DNA of 64,000 bases from JAIBCC01 sp963763855 (GTDB lineage: Bacteria; Acidobacteriota; Blastocatellia; Pyrinomonadales; Pyrinomonadaceae): contig CAVXPU010000005.1 in assembly GCA_963763855.1 (NCBI GenBank), forward strand, positions 2,294,001 to 2,358,000, written 5' to 3'. Positions 53,027 through 62,661 of the stretch are shown piece by piece; the stretch's first letter is position 1; each line of letters begins with the position of its first letter. Both the position numbers and the translations under genes were made by a program. The notes below the pieces were generated by a model, which saw only the letters and a program-made list of their open reading frames with translations, did not search any database and was not told where the DNA came from.

Positions 53027-53488
53027 CTATTCAGGGATTTTAGCCCGCTCTGCTTCTGTCCAATCACATAGGATTTTACTTTCATCAGCTGAAAGTTTCG
53101 CATCCCAATGAATCCATAGATATGAAGGCAAAGGCATTTCTTTCGATTCAATCTCTTCACAAAGTTCAGCTAATTTACGTCGTTGTTTAGCTTGGTCGTA
53201 GCTTTTCCATTCGCTAAAATTCAGCTTGCGGCGACCTTCGTTAATGTGACCTTCCAGAAAATATGCAGATGGCTGAATCCTTGCGTACCATGGATAAACT
53301 GTTGTATTTGAGTGGCAATCATTACATGAACGCTGCAAAATATTTTGGACATTTTCGGGAACTTGGACGTTTTCAGCCAATGTTTGTCCTTGTACAATCG
53401 GCGGATTGGTAAAATCAGGTCGAATAAATTGAATCCCTACAAACGCCAAAAACAGAACCGTTACAATGATCTTTAATGCTTTTTTCAT
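53027..53488 (-). CDS. Haem-binding domain protein
   Basis: The 153-residue protein has an N-terminal membrane anchor or signal (MKKALKIIVTVLFLAFVGIQF) and the CxxCH haem site in RSCNDCHSNTTVYPWY (about residue 54-69), with NEGRRKLNFSEWKSY typical of the small haem-binding domain family. It overlaps the preceding PQQ-type dehydrogenase gene by 4 bases, so the two are likely made together and it may take electrons from that enzyme. Confidence 0.85.
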   Translation of the reverse strand: MKKALKIIVTVLFLAFVGIQFIRPDFTNPPIVQGQTLAENVQVPENVQNILQRSCNDCHSNTTVYPWYARIQPSAYFLEGHINEGRRKLNFSEWKSYDQAKQRRKLAELCEEIESKEMPLPSYLWIHWDAKLSADESKILCDWTEAERAKIPE

Positions 53489-54762
53489 AATTTCTTTGCA
53501 ACCGGATAACTAATCCGCCAAATTTTATTTGCACCGTCGTCGCAGATCAAAAGTGAGCCGTCAGAAATCATCAATAGCCCAACCGGTCTGCCCCAAACTT
53601 CATTCGAATCCTCATTTGGAAGCCAGCCGGAAACAAAATCTTCATACCCTCCAACGGGTTTTCCATCTTTCATTTTGATCCTAATTATCTTATAGCCGGT
53701 TAGTTTTTTCCTGTTCCAAGAACCATGTAAGGCTACGAAAGCGTCGTTTTTATATTCCTTAGGAAACATCTTTCCATCATTAAAAACTATTCCGAGGGCA
53801 GCGGAATGCGAAGTTAGCAAAACATCGGGAAGAGTTACGGGCTTCGGCGATTTGAGATCAGCATCTTTCAAACGAGGTTCGCGATTATTGCCGATATAAA
53901 AATAAGGATAACCATAATTTGCTCCGTCTTTAACGCTCGTCACAAAATCCGGCACAAGGTCGTCGCCAAGTCCGTCGCGTTCATTTACAGCAGTCCAAAG
54001 TTCATTGTTGACGGGATTCCACGCTAATCCAATCGGATTTCGCAAGCCCGAAGCATAAATTCGATGTCCGCTGCCATCGGGATTATATTCAGAGATCGCG
54101 GCTCGCCGATTGTCGTCTTCGGGATCGAAATTACCGGTTGAACCAATTGAAACATACATTTTTTTATGATCCGGCGAGAACAAAACATTCCGTGTCCAAT
54201 GCTGATTATATCCGCCGCGGGTTAGCTCAATTAGTTTTTCGGGTTCGCCGGCGGCTTCCGTTTGTCCTGAATCATACTTAAAACGGACCACCGAACTCGT
54301 ATTGGCGACATAAAACCAATCTTCGTGAAAAGCCATTCCAAAAGGCTGGTCGAGTTTATTTGAAAACGTAAATCGCTCCTCTGCAACACCGTCTTTATTG
54401 GAATCACGAAGTACAAATATCATGTTCGCTCTCGAATCAGCCAAGAAAACGTCGCCATTTGGAGCCAAAGCCATCCAACGAGGTTTCTTAAAATCACCTT
54501 CCGCGAAAACATTGACTTTGAAGTTTTTAGGTAAATTCAAAGTCGCATCCGCGGGTTGGGAAATGACTTTCGATCCGCGAAATGCTGATTCCGTTACAAA
54601 AGGCTGGGGCAAATCTTTCGGGCTAATGTCGTATTTCTTTGGCTCGTCAAAACTAACAACTTTCGGCAGATTTTGGCTCGTAGAAGTTGTCTGACAAGAA
54701 ACTCCAATCGTCCAAAAAGTACAAACAAACAATAAAAAAGATACTTTTCTCAATGAATTCAT
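53485..54762 (-). CDS. Soluble PQQ/sorbosone-dehydrogenase-type beta-propeller protein
   Basis: The 425-residue protein has an exported N-terminus, probably a lipoprotein (Cys about 23 in GVSCQTT), and beta-propeller repeats with GASGLRNPIGLAWNP-like and RGGYNQHWTRNVLFSPDHKKMYV motifs, plus RPVGLLMISDGSLLICDD near the end, as in L-sorbosone dehydrogenases and soluble PQQ-dependent glucose dehydrogenases. It likely oxidises a sugar or similar substrate in the periplasm. It overlaps the haem-binding gene, a possible electron acceptor. PQQ binding is an inference from the family. Confidence 0.82.
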   Translation of the reverse strand: MNSLRKVSFLLFVCTFWTIGVSCQTTSTSQNLPKVVSFDEPKKYDISPKDLPQPFVTESAFRGSKVISQPADATLNLPKNFKVNVFAEGDFKKPRWMALAPNGDVFLADSRANMIFVLRDSNKDGVAEERFTFSNKLDQPFGMAFHEDWFYVANTSSVVRFKYDSGQTEAAGEPEKLIELTRGGYNQHWTRNVLFSPDHKKMYVSIGSTGNFDPEDDNRRAAISEYNPDGSGHRIYASGLRNPIGLAWNPVNNELWTAVNERDGLGDDLVPDFVTSVKDGANYGYPYFYIGNNREPRLKDADLKSPKPVTLPDVLLTSHSAALGIVFNDGKMFPKEYKNDAFVALHGSWNRKKLTGYKIIRIKMKDGKPVGGYEDFVSGWLPNEDSNEVWGRPVGLLMISDGSLLICDDGANKIWRISYPVAKKL

Positions 54763-54782
54763 TTATGGTAACCTCATCTCCA

Positions 54783-55250
54783 ATGGCAGAAATCAACTCT
54801 TTGTTTGAGCATAGCGATTTAAGCGTCAAAACTTCAAGCGAAATCGGCTCGGAAGGCGAATTAATTGCACAAGACTATTTATTTAGACACAATTTCACCG
54901 TTGTTTGTTGCAATTTCAAAACTCCTGTTGGCAGAAATCGGAAAGGTGTAGTTGTAAATGGCGAGATTGATTTGATTGCTTATGAAGACGATATTTTATG
55001 CTTCGTCGAAGTAAAAACGCGGAAGTCGGATGATTTTGCGAGTCCACTTTCTGCCGTCGATTTACGTAAACAACGTCAAATTATTAGAACAGCCAAACGT
55101 TATCGCAAAGTCTTTCATTTAGATGGAGTTAAATTTCGCTACGACGCAATCGGAATTGTCTTAAATGACAAAAAAGCTCCGAAAATAGAATATATCAGAG
55201 ACTTTTTCGGCGAAGCAAAATTTCAAAAAAACATATGGTGGGAAGAATGA
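54783..55250 (+). CDS. YraN/UPF0102-family endonuclease-like protein
   Basis: The ATG at 54783 gives 155 residues, a little long for the family. The core EIGSEGELIAQDYLFRHNFTVV and the PDDEXK-like GEIDLIAYEDDILCFVEVKTRK (about 65-85) are YraN features, and an Arg-rich LRKQRQIIRTAKRYRK follows. Upstream ATG codons in frame (54687, 54753) overlap the divergent gene and are less likely. YraN-type proteins are predicted Holliday-junction-like nucleases of unclear function. It is divergent from the propeller protein. Confidence 0.82.
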   Translation: MAEINSLFEHSDLSVKTSSEIGSEGELIAQDYLFRHNFTVVCCNFKTPVGRNRKGVVVNGEIDLIAYEDDILCFVEVKTRKSDDFASPLSAVDLRKQRQIIRTAKRYRKVFHLDGVKFRYDAIGIVLNDKKAPKIEYIRDFFGEAKFQKNIWWEE

Positions 55251-55307
55251 TAATAATTCCCCAAATTTATTGTTTCTTTTTCCCAAAAATTCAACTATAT
55301 TTTGTTT

Positions 55308-56981
55308 ATGAAAACTAAATTTCTTTTGTATTCACTAACCTTCTTTGTATTAATTTTTCTTTCATTTTCAATTTTTGGACAAACCCACGAACGCACTTTC
55401 GATGCTCAGCATTACATTATCCGTTCAAATTTTGATCGTGAAAAGAAGATGTATTTTGGCGATTCTACGGTTCAGGTTAAGCCTTTGAAAGATGGTTTTA
55501 ATATTCTGACTTTGGATTCAGTTGGCATGAAGTTTGATTCGATCAAACTCGAACCCGAAGGTGCAACTCTTGAATACAAACAAGTTGGCGAACAAATAGT
55601 TATTCAGCTTGGCAAGTCTTTTTCGGTAAACGACATGGTTTCGGTTCGTTTTAAATATTCTTCTTCTCCCAAAAAAGGTGTTTATTTCGTTGACGAGGTA
55701 AAGCCGGCGGAAGACAGCAAAGGGCATTCTTCGCAAGTTTGGACGCAAGGCGAAGCTGAAGAAGCTCATCATTGGTTTCCCTCTTATGATTTTCCTGATG
55801 ATAAAGCTACAACTGAACAATTTATTACCGTTCCCAAAGATGAACTTGCAGTCTCAAATGGAGAATTGCTGGAGACGATTGAAAATGCGGACGGCTCGAA
55901 AACATTTCACTATAAAATGCAGGTTCCACATTCAATTTATTTAACCTCAATGATTGTTGGGAAATATGTAAAAGTGGAAGGAAAGTATAAAGATATTCCG
56001 CTCGGCTTTTATGTTTATCCGGGAACGGAAAGCATTGTGGAAAAGGCTTACGGAAAAACAGCGGACATGATGAAGGTTTACGAAGAAATGACCGGAGTGA
56101 ATTTTCCTTATAAGAAATACGATCAAACTTTTGTCGCTCAATTTAATTTCGGCGGGATGGAAAATATTACTGCGACAACTATGGCGGACACCGAAATTCT
56201 TTTTGCAAATTTTGATTTTGGAAAGGAAAACGCCATGGATTTGGTTTCGCACGAACTCGCTCATTCGTGGTTTGGAAATCTTGTAACGACAAAGGATTGG
56301 TCAAATCTGTGGCTCAATGAAGGTTTTGCAACCTACATGGAAGCGGTCTATCGCGGCAAGCTTAATGGAAATGCCGATTATATGAGAAAGATTCGTGAAG
56401 ATGCGTCGCGTTTTATTGCCGATGATTCCTTTAGCCGATCACGCCACGCACTTGTCCGACCGAATCCACCAACCGATGATTCCCTTTTTGATACGACGAC
56501 TTACCAAAAAGGCGGAGCCGTTATCCACACATTGCACGAAGAAATCGGCGGTGAAGCATTTTGGAAAGCAATCAACACTTATCTGAACGCACATAAATTT
56601 GCCAACGTTGAGACAAATGACTTGAAAAAAGCGATGGAGGAAGCTTCCGGGAAAGATTTGACGTGGTTTTTTGATCAATGGATTTACAAAGCTGGTTATC
56701 CAAAACTAACCGTCAGACACAGTTATAGCCCGGCAAGAAAACGTTTGACATTAAATATTTCGCAAACTCAAAAGGTTGATTCAATAACGCCTGCGGCATT
56801 TACCCTGCCGATGGAAGTTGAAATTCAAACGGCGAAAGGTGTGAAAACGGAAAAGATTAATATCAACAAGCGAACGCAAATAATAACTTTGCCGACTGAC
56901 GGAAAGCCAATTAAATTGACTTTCGACAAGGCTGAGAAAATTCCGATTAAAATAGTAAAAGTTGTTGCTGCCAGAAAATAG
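55308..56981 (+). CDS. M1-family zinc aminopeptidase
   Basis: The 557-residue protein (ATG 55308) has a signal peptide (MKTKFLLYSLTFFVLIFLSFSIFGQ), the M1 exopeptidase motif GGMEN (about 285) and the zinc motif HELAHSWFGN followed by a distal Glu in LWLNEGFATYMEA (about 317-350). The catalytic Tyr region TYQKGGAVIHTLHEEIG is present. The C-terminal ARM-like domain is short, as in the smaller secreted M1 enzymes. It is exported and probably degrades peptides. A terminator follows. Confidence 0.93.
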   Translation: MKTKFLLYSLTFFVLIFLSFSIFGQTHERTFDAQHYIIRSNFDREKKMYFGDSTVQVKPLKDGFNILTLDSVGMKFDSIKLEPEGATLEYKQVGEQIVIQLGKSFSVNDMVSVRFKYSSSPKKGVYFVDEVKPAEDSKGHSSQVWTQGEAEEAHHWFPSYDFPDDKATTEQFITVPKDELAVSNGELLETIENADGSKTFHYKMQVPHSIYLTSMIVGKYVKVEGKYKDIPLGFYVYPGTESIVEKAYGKTADMMKVYEEMTGVNFPYKKYDQTFVAQFNFGGMENITATTMADTEILFANFDFGKENAMDLVSHELAHSWFGNLVTTKDWSNLWLNEGFATYMEAVYRGKLNGNADYMRKIREDASRFIADDSFSRSRHALVRPNPPTDDSLFDTTTYQKGGAVIHTLHEEIGGEAFWKAINTYLNAHKFANVETNDLKKAMEEASGKDLTWFFDQWIYKAGYPKLTVRHSYSPARKRLTLNISQTQKVDSITPAAFTLPMEVEIQTAKGVKTEKININKRTQIITLPTDGKPIKLTFDKAEKIPIKIVKVVAARK

Positions 56982-56999
56982 TAACTACTTGCAAACGCA

Positions 57000-57036
57000 A
57001 AAGTTCCGCTTGAAATCAAGCGGAACTTTCTCTTTG
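57000..57036. terminator. Terminator after the M1 gene
   Basis: A perfect 13-bp stem (AAAGTTCCGCTTG at 57000-57012 with CAAGCGGAACTTT at 57017-57029) with loop AAAT and CTCTTTG after it on the plus strand. On the minus strand it is followed by TGCGTTTGC, a weaker tail, so it could also stop a transcript coming out of the riboswitch. Confidence 0.8.
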
Positions 57037-57111
57037 AGACGACAAGAAACGTTGAAAAATAAAAGGATGCAAAGCACACGCGGGTTGCACCAAAATCGGT
57101 AAAACTTTCTG

Positions 57112-57262
57112 TGTCCTTCTTCACCATAGCCTACGAGGTTAGCTGACGGGCTAGGAAAGAAGAAGTTTCCCGCGTTAATATTAACGCTACGCCCCTGTTT
57201 AGCAAAAAGCTAAACTTTGGTTCCCCCGTGTTGTCTTTTGAAAAAACACCTTCGGCGACAAC
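57112..57262 (-). ncRNA. c-di-AMP riboswitch (ydaO-yuaA type), orphan
   Basis: On the minus strand the region begins TTGTCGCCGAAGG, has GGGGGAACCAAAG, then AGGGGCGTAGC and the invariant 3' segment CCGTCAGCTAACCTCGTA (18 bases) followed by GGC, all in the order of the ydaO-yuaA class. The CTTCTTC loop (near 57162-57172 on the plus strand as GAAGAAG) can pair with the 3' GAAGAAGGA, the family's pseudoknot. Inner stems GTTTAGC-TTTTT-GCTAAAC and GCGTTAAT-ATTAACGC fit the variable arms. No gene in sense orientation follows within 60 bases: downstream is a terminator-like stem and then the M1 gene in antisense. Upstream is the DUF420 end. Confidence 0.88.
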
Positions 57263-57342
57263 TTTTCAACACGATGAATATAACATTTAGATTCCAATAA
57301 ATCAATAATTTTGTTATAGATTGATAACTTTCTTAGTAGCAA

Positions 57343-57789
57343 TTAGCGATTTGGATAAATTTGATACAAAAGCAGATAAACCATCACACCCGTAATTGAA
57401 ACATAAAGCCAAACAGGATAAACAATTCTGGCAAATTTCTTGTGAATATCGAATTGACCTTTTAATGCTTTGATAAATATGTAGACTACAGCAGGTGCAA
57501 CGATAGTAGCTAAAATTGTATGGGTGGTTAGAATAAGAAAATAAATCGGGCGGATGGTGCCTTCACCTGTAAATTTGGTAGGACCTAATCCGAAGTAATA
57601 AGTGCGGATTGAATGATGAATTAAATAACAGATAAGAAATAAACTAGATGTCACAACTGCAGACATCATTACCGCCCGATGTTTTTGGATCTCCTTTCGT
57701 TTAATAAAGTACAATCCAAATATTAAAAGAACTCCGCTAAAAGCGTTTAGTGTAGCATTGAGATGTGGAAAAATATCGAGAAGTTGCAC
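57343..57789 (-). CDS. DUF420 membrane protein of the oxidase cluster
   Basis: The 148-residue protein has four to five membrane segments and the DUF420 signature (FPHLNATLNAFSGVLLIFGLYFI and KHRAVMMSAVVTSSLFLICYLIHHSI with conserved His residues), plus GTIRPIYFLILTTHTILATIVAP. DUF420 genes occur next to cytochrome oxidase assembly and subunit genes, and the family resembles CtaM/YozB-type oxidase factors. It lies after the oxidase subunit III gene on the same strand, with 17 bases between. Function is not proven. Confidence 0.87.
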   Translation of the reverse strand: MQLLDIFPHLNATLNAFSGVLLIFGLYFIKRKEIQKHRAVMMSAVVTSSLFLICYLIHHSIRTYYFGLGPTKFTGEGTIRPIYFLILTTHTILATIVAPAVVYIFIKALKGQFDIHKKFARIVYPVWLYVSITGVMVYLLLYQIYPNR

Positions 57790-57806
57790 AAAAAAATAAC
57801 CCCAAT

Positions 57807-58541
57807 TTATTTATAAAGACCCAATAACAAAAATAAAATTACCCACAATACTCCCATAAAGTGCCAATACCATCCGACGACTCTGGCAAACCATTGTCTC
57901 TTCAGGAGTTCATTCGCATCGTCGGTTATAATTCTGGTTTTCAAAACAATGAAAGTAAGTGAAACAATTCCGCCTAAAACGTGAAAAGCGTGAACGGCAG
58001 TTAAAATATAGAAAAATCCTGCGTAGGGATTGCCCGAAGCGTAATATCCAAGATTGACCAAATTGAGCCAAGAAAGTATTTGCGAAGCAATGAAAATGGC
58101 ACCCAAAACACTCGTTATTAAAAACCATTTGCCTGCTTTCGACTGATTTCCGGCAAGCAAATTTTTCTTGGCGAGTTCGTAATCAATACTGCTGACAATT
58201 ATCAAGCCAGTGCTGATCCAAATCTGAAAAGGAAGTCAAAAGGCTTCCATTCCAAGGCTTTATTGGTTGCTAAAACGACATAAGCTCCGATTAAGCTTCC
58301 GAAAGTCATTAGCACTACTAATAGAATCAGTCCCATGCCAACGCGGTATTTATCTGGTTTAAACTCTTCGTTTTTCTTCAAATTTTTCATTGCCCGGCTG
58401 ATTATTTCCGCCACCGCCTCCACCGCCATTGTTGCCGCCATTTCCAGTGCCGTATCCGCCGCCATCTTTCGAACGAATCGGTTTCGTTACTTTTTCAGGT
58501 TCGATTTCCAAATCCTCAATTGTTCCGATTTCAATATCCAT
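57807..58541 (-). pseudogene. Heme-copper oxidase subunit III, frameshifted twice
   Basis: From ATG 58539-58541 the sequence reads MDIEIGTIEDLEIEPEKV, then a Gly/Asn-rich run, then the first membrane segment GLILLVVLMTFGSLIG in another frame. A last frame holds IWISTGLIIVSSIDY, the signature HAFHVLGGIVSL and YWHFMGVLWV. One surplus base at about 58370 and one missing base in the A-run at 58227-58230 explain the breaks; corrected it has 244 residues with about five membrane helices. It is part of cytochrome c oxidase or a related quinol oxidase. Subunits I and II are not in the window. Confidence 0.85.
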
Positions 58542-58596
58542 TAGTGATTTAAGACCATCAAACCGTAAATCAAAGGCAAATATAAAACTGAAACCA

Positions 58597-59436
58597 TTAG
58601 CAACGTTTTGCCGATTTATTCGTTTTTTGTTTTGAAGTTTTAATGCTTTCAAAAAGAAACCAAAATCCTAGAAGAACCGCTCCAACCAAATAAACTATTC
58701 CCGAAAGCCCAACGAAATAGGGTGCCAGACTAATCGGAACCAGCATAATTGTAAAAATTACGATCTGCTGAGCGGTCATTCTGCCGGAAGGTTCAACGAC
58801 AGGGAGCATCAAGATTCCAGCCTTTTTGTATTGTTCGCGATAGAGCCATGCAATCGCCATAAAATGCGGGAACTGCCATAAAAAAAGCATCGCGAAAAGA
58901 ACTAATGCTGGAAGTGAAATTTCGTTGGCAGTTGAAGTCCAACCCATCAAAGGCGGCATCGCACCCGGAATTGCACCAATCGCAGTAGAAGCCGAAGTCC
59001 TTGTTTTCAAAGGAGTATAAAGAAAAACATAGCCGACGATAACTGTTATTCCCAAAATAGCCGTCAATGGATTTACTAGGACATATAGATAAATTTCAGA
59101 AATCAGGCAGAGCAAAGTTCCAAAAACCAAAGCTTCGGTAGGGCTTACTTTATTAGCCGGAAGTGGACGCTTTTCCGTTCGTTCCATCAAAGTGTCAATA
59201 TTTCTTTCGAGATATTGATTAAGCGTGGCTACTCCAAAAGCCAGAAGTAAAATGCCGATCATTGAATTGGCAAAAAGGACCCAATCAAAAGTTTTTGAGC
59301 CAAGATAAAAGCCTGCCGCACCCGTTAACAGCAGCATAAATGCGATGCGTGGCTTGGTCAATTCAAGGTAGGCTGCCGCTTTTTCTTTCAAGCTAATCGC
59401 TTTTGCGTCGTTTATATCCGTTATTATGTTTTCCAT
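58597..59436 (-). CDS. ctaB: Protoheme IX farnesyltransferase (heme O synthase)
   Basis: The 279-residue UbiA-type membrane protein has the prenyl-diphosphate Asp-rich motif N-x-x-D in NQYLERNIDTLMERT (about 65-79), the family RTEKRPLP stretch and PGAMPPLMGWTS, with about eight membrane helices. It makes heme O for the heme-copper oxidase. It is the first gene of the minus-strand cluster ctaB-subunit III-DUF420 and is divergent from the ResB gene. Confidence 0.94.
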   Translation of the reverse strand: MENIITDINDAKAISLKEKAAAYLELTKPRIAFMLLLTGAAGFYLGSKTFDWVLFANSMIGILLLAFGVATLNQYLERNIDTLMERTEKRPLPANKVSPTEALVFGTLLCLISEIYLYVLVNPLTAILGITVIVGYVFLYTPLKTRTSASTAIGAIPGAMPPLMGWTSTANEISLPALVLFAMLFLWQFPHFMAIAWLYREQYKKAGILMLPVVEPSGRMTAQQIVIFTIMLVPISLAPYFVGLSGIVYLVGAVLLGFWFLFESIKTSKQKTNKSAKRC

Positions 59437-59593
59437 TTATAATGCAGAAAAGTATCTTTCAATACAGAATAACTCGCGATTTCGTATTTTCCAAATCATC
59501 AACATCAACAAAAACTTTTTTTAATTAAAAGGAAAACTAATTTATTTTTATATGACAAAGTAAATTTGCTAAGTTATTATTCTATTAAGAAAG

Positions 59594-61045
59594 ATGGAAG
59601 AAATATCAAACATCGCAAAGGCAAAAGCAAAATCAAATTCTAAGCCGATTCTGAATCGGGGTTTAGATTTTCTTAGTTCCGTTAAGGTTGGGGTTTGTGT
59701 TTTGGTTGTTTTGGTCGTCCTCTCGATGGTGGGAATGTTGATCGTACAGCAAAATGTAAATGGCTTTGACGCTTTTTTTGCTTCGCTAACTCCTGCTGAA
59801 AAATTTGTATATGGCGGGCTTGGACTTTTCGACATCTATCATAGCTGGTACTACAGCTTTTTCCTTTTATTCCTCTCTTTGAATATCGTCTTAGCTTCAA
59901 TCGACCGTTTTCCGACAGCTTGGAAGTACATTTCCGAACCCAAATTGGAGGCGACGAATGCCTGGTTATTAAATCAAAAGCAGAATGCCAAATTTAATCT
60001 AGCTGATGAAGATAACGTGACGAGAATCACTGAAGTTTTCAAGAAAAACGGCTACAAAGTAAGAGTTAGCGAAAATAACGGGCGAACCCATATTTTTGGT
60101 GAAAGTGGAAGATTTAATCGTTTGGGAGCTTATATAGTTCACGTTGCACTTTTAATGCTTTTTTTAGGTCATTTTGTCGCCTTCCAAACGGGATTTGATG
60201 CCGACGTAAGGCTCGCTCCGAAGCAAGTTACAAGTCAAATCGAGCTGATTAAATTCAATTTAGATAAACAGGAACGATTTATCGCACAACTTCCATTCAC
60301 AATCACCTGCACCGATATTCAGCAGACTTTGATTGACCCAAAAGGTTCGATTGAGATTAATAATACGATGGATTGGCGAACCCAAATTAAGATTGATGAT
60401 CCGCAACTTGGCACGACAATCGCCGATGTTAGTTTAAATAAACCTTATACTTATAGAGGTTATCGATTTTTTCAGGCTTCCGCGATAGTAGTCGGAAAAG
60501 CTCGAAGAATGACTCTTGAGCTGACTCCTGAAAATGGCGGTCAAGCAATTAAAGTTGAACTTCCACGCGATGGCGAGGCAGCTCTGCCTGATGGAACTAA
60601 AATAAAGTATGACCAATTTTGGTCTGATTTCGTAGCCGGTCAACCCGAATCTGAGAGCAACGAATATCAGAATCCAGCCGTCAAATTGAAAATAACGACA
60701 CCTGGCGGACAGACGAGTGATGGATACGCATTCGGCAATACACTGCCCGAGAATGCTCCAATCGGAAAAGCCGTAGGAGGCTATAAATTGCGTCTAACGG
60801 ATTACGAAAAGTCGCCTTCCGAACATGTTTTGTCAATTAAATATGATCCTTATAACGGGCATTTTATAGCATGGTATTTCGGTGGAATTGGCTTAATTGG
60901 TGCTTTGATCTTCGTGTTTTTCTTCGCTCATCAGCGGATATGGGCATTGGTTAACGACAAAAATGTTACACTGGGTGGTAATACAAATCGCAATCATCTG
61001 GCTTTTGAAAATAGATTTAACAAAATCGTAAATGAATTAAATTGA
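59594..61045 (+). CDS. resB: ResB-family cytochrome c biogenesis protein
   Basis: The 483-residue protein has an N-terminal Ser/Lys-rich leader, membrane segments at about 30-60, 75-95 and near 165-185, a large periplasmic domain (about 190-425) and a C-terminal membrane segment (GLIGALIFVFFFAH). The pattern LDFLSSVKVGVCVLVVLVVL and GLFDIYHSWYYSFFLLFLSLNIVLASIDR is typical of ResB/Ccs1 (System II cytochrome c maturation), which holds apocytochrome and haem with ResC/CcsA. It is followed after 7 bases by the CcsA gene. Confidence 0.9.
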   Translation: MEEISNIAKAKAKSNSKPILNRGLDFLSSVKVGVCVLVVLVVLSMVGMLIVQQNVNGFDAFFASLTPAEKFVYGGLGLFDIYHSWYYSFFLLFLSLNIVLASIDRFPTAWKYISEPKLEATNAWLLNQKQNAKFNLADEDNVTRITEVFKKNGYKVRVSENNGRTHIFGESGRFNRLGAYIVHVALLMLFLGHFVAFQTGFDADVRLAPKQVTSQIELIKFNLDKQERFIAQLPFTITCTDIQQTLIDPKGSIEINNTMDWRTQIKIDDPQLGTTIADVSLNKPYTYRGYRFFQASAIVVGKARRMTLELTPENGGQAIKVELPRDGEAALPDGTKIKYDQFWSDFVAGQPESESNEYQNPAVKLKITTPGGQTSDGYAFGNTLPENAPIGKAVGGYKLRLTDYEKSPSEHVLSIKYDPYNGHFIAWYFGGIGLIGALIFVFFFAHQRIWALVNDKNVTLGGNTNRNHLAFENRFNKIVNELN

Positions 61046-61052
61046 GGTAATT

Positions 61053-62661
61053 ATGTCGCAAGTTTTAACAGCAAATGATATTCCAGAAGTAAGATTAAGC
61101 TCGTCTTGGACGGCTTATTTACCGGCAATTTTAGTGCTAGTTGGCGGATTTGCCATGATGTTCGCACGGCTTCAATCGGGTGATAATTTCATTACGGACG
61201 GGGCATTAATGATGCTTGCATTGGCATGCTATCTGCTCGCCGCACTTTTCCAATTGACGAATTTGTACGCTCCTTCCGAGATGGCACAGAAAATTGGTTT
61301 GTGGATGGCTACGCTAGGAGTTTTCTTCAATTTATCGAGTTGGTTAGTGCGTTGGATAGCTAACTATCAGCACGAAACTGCAAGAATGATCGAAGCAGGA
61401 CATCAGCAATTGCCTTGGTTTTTCAGATATATTCCGTTTGCCAATCTTTATGATCTGAGCATCGCCTTTGCTTTTGGAGCAGGTTTTTCGACTCTGCTGC
61501 TTGCTCAGCGGAAAGATTTTCAGTTTTTGAGTGCGTTTAGCTTGCCTCTAGCGTCGTTGATCCTGATTTTAGCACGCTTTATTGGCGGCGAATTTGTAGA
61601 TCTACCGCCGGTTTTGGATTCATATTGGCGACCAATTCACGTTGGCGTGGCTTCATTAAGTTATGGAGTAACGCTGGTTTGTTTTGCGATCGCGGTAATT
61701 TATTTGCTTAAAGATAAAGTAAAAGTTGAATCGATGGCGATTTGGGCAAGCATCTTTTCGCTAGGTGTGATTTCCACGATAAGCAAGTTTTCTGTTTTGA
61801 CGGAAGGTGTTTATCGCACGGGATTATTTCTCCCAAGCACGCCAAAGCCTTTCAGTGCAATGTTTAGATTGGAAATTCCGTATGTTGGGATCGCTTTGGT
61901 ATTTGCCGCGAATATTGTGTTTGGCATCAATCCTAAGCTTTCTGTCGTATCTCTATCAAAACAACGAAGCTGCTAAAAAACTCGGACACGTTTTCCTTAA
62001 ACTTGCCTTCGTTGTACAGATTATCGCCGTTGCACTTTTGATTTCAGGAATTAAAACTACGACAGACGTTCAAGCCAAATTAACCGAACAATTAACCAGA
62101 AACCCGGCTCAATACATAACTGTTGGAAAGGAAATTGCTTCGCGGCAACAAATGACCGTCGAACAAATGTCGCAGATAACAACCGCACAATTTGAGCAAG
62201 CCGGAAGACAAACTTTGCAAGAGAGAGGTTCGAAAATGTATTTAAGCCTCGGCACAAATCCGGTTGAACTTTCCGGGCTTCTGACGGCTTTGGCGGGTCT
62301 CTTCTTCGTTATTCTCTTTAGTTTCCGAACAGAGAGTTTGCGTGAGAAACTGCCGAGCTTGGAAAGTCTCGATGGATTGATGTATAAAACGGCGAGTTTG
62401 GCTTTCGCGGGATTGGCGATGCTTTTGATCACGGGTGCGATTTGGGCGAATGAGAGCTGGGGCAGACCTTGGGGCTTCGATTCAAAAGAAACCGGAGCGT
62501 TGGTAGCATGGCTCACCTACGCCGCCTTCTTGCACACACGTATATCACGCGGATGGTCTGGCAGAAGCTCGGCATATTTCGCGATTATTGGATTTTTCTT
62601 AGTTATTTTTACATATTTGGGAGTAAGTTATTTGCTTCCTGGATTACACAGTTACGCTTAA
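61053..62661 (+). pseudogene. ccsA: CcsA/ResC cytochrome c biogenesis protein, frameshifted
   Basis: Two frames join to a CcsA-type haem-handling membrane protein. The first part (ATG 61053) has many membrane helices and ends VFAANIVFGI. The second continues ILSFLSYLYQNNEAAKKLGH and includes WGRPWGFDSKETGALVAWLTY, the family's tryptophan-rich WWD-like signature, with the conserved His in LHTRIS. One surplus A at about 61929-61930 explains the break; corrected, it has 535 residues. An extra region of about 100 residues (about 330-430, with TEQLTRNPAQY) lies between helices. It forms System II with ResB. Confidence 0.86.

Noticed and set aside
56825..57127. Minus-strand frame of 100 codons directly after the riboswitch
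   Set aside because: It lies mostly antisense to the M1 aminopeptidase, begins inside the riboswitch 3' region and has no family feature, so I do not count it as the riboswitch's target.
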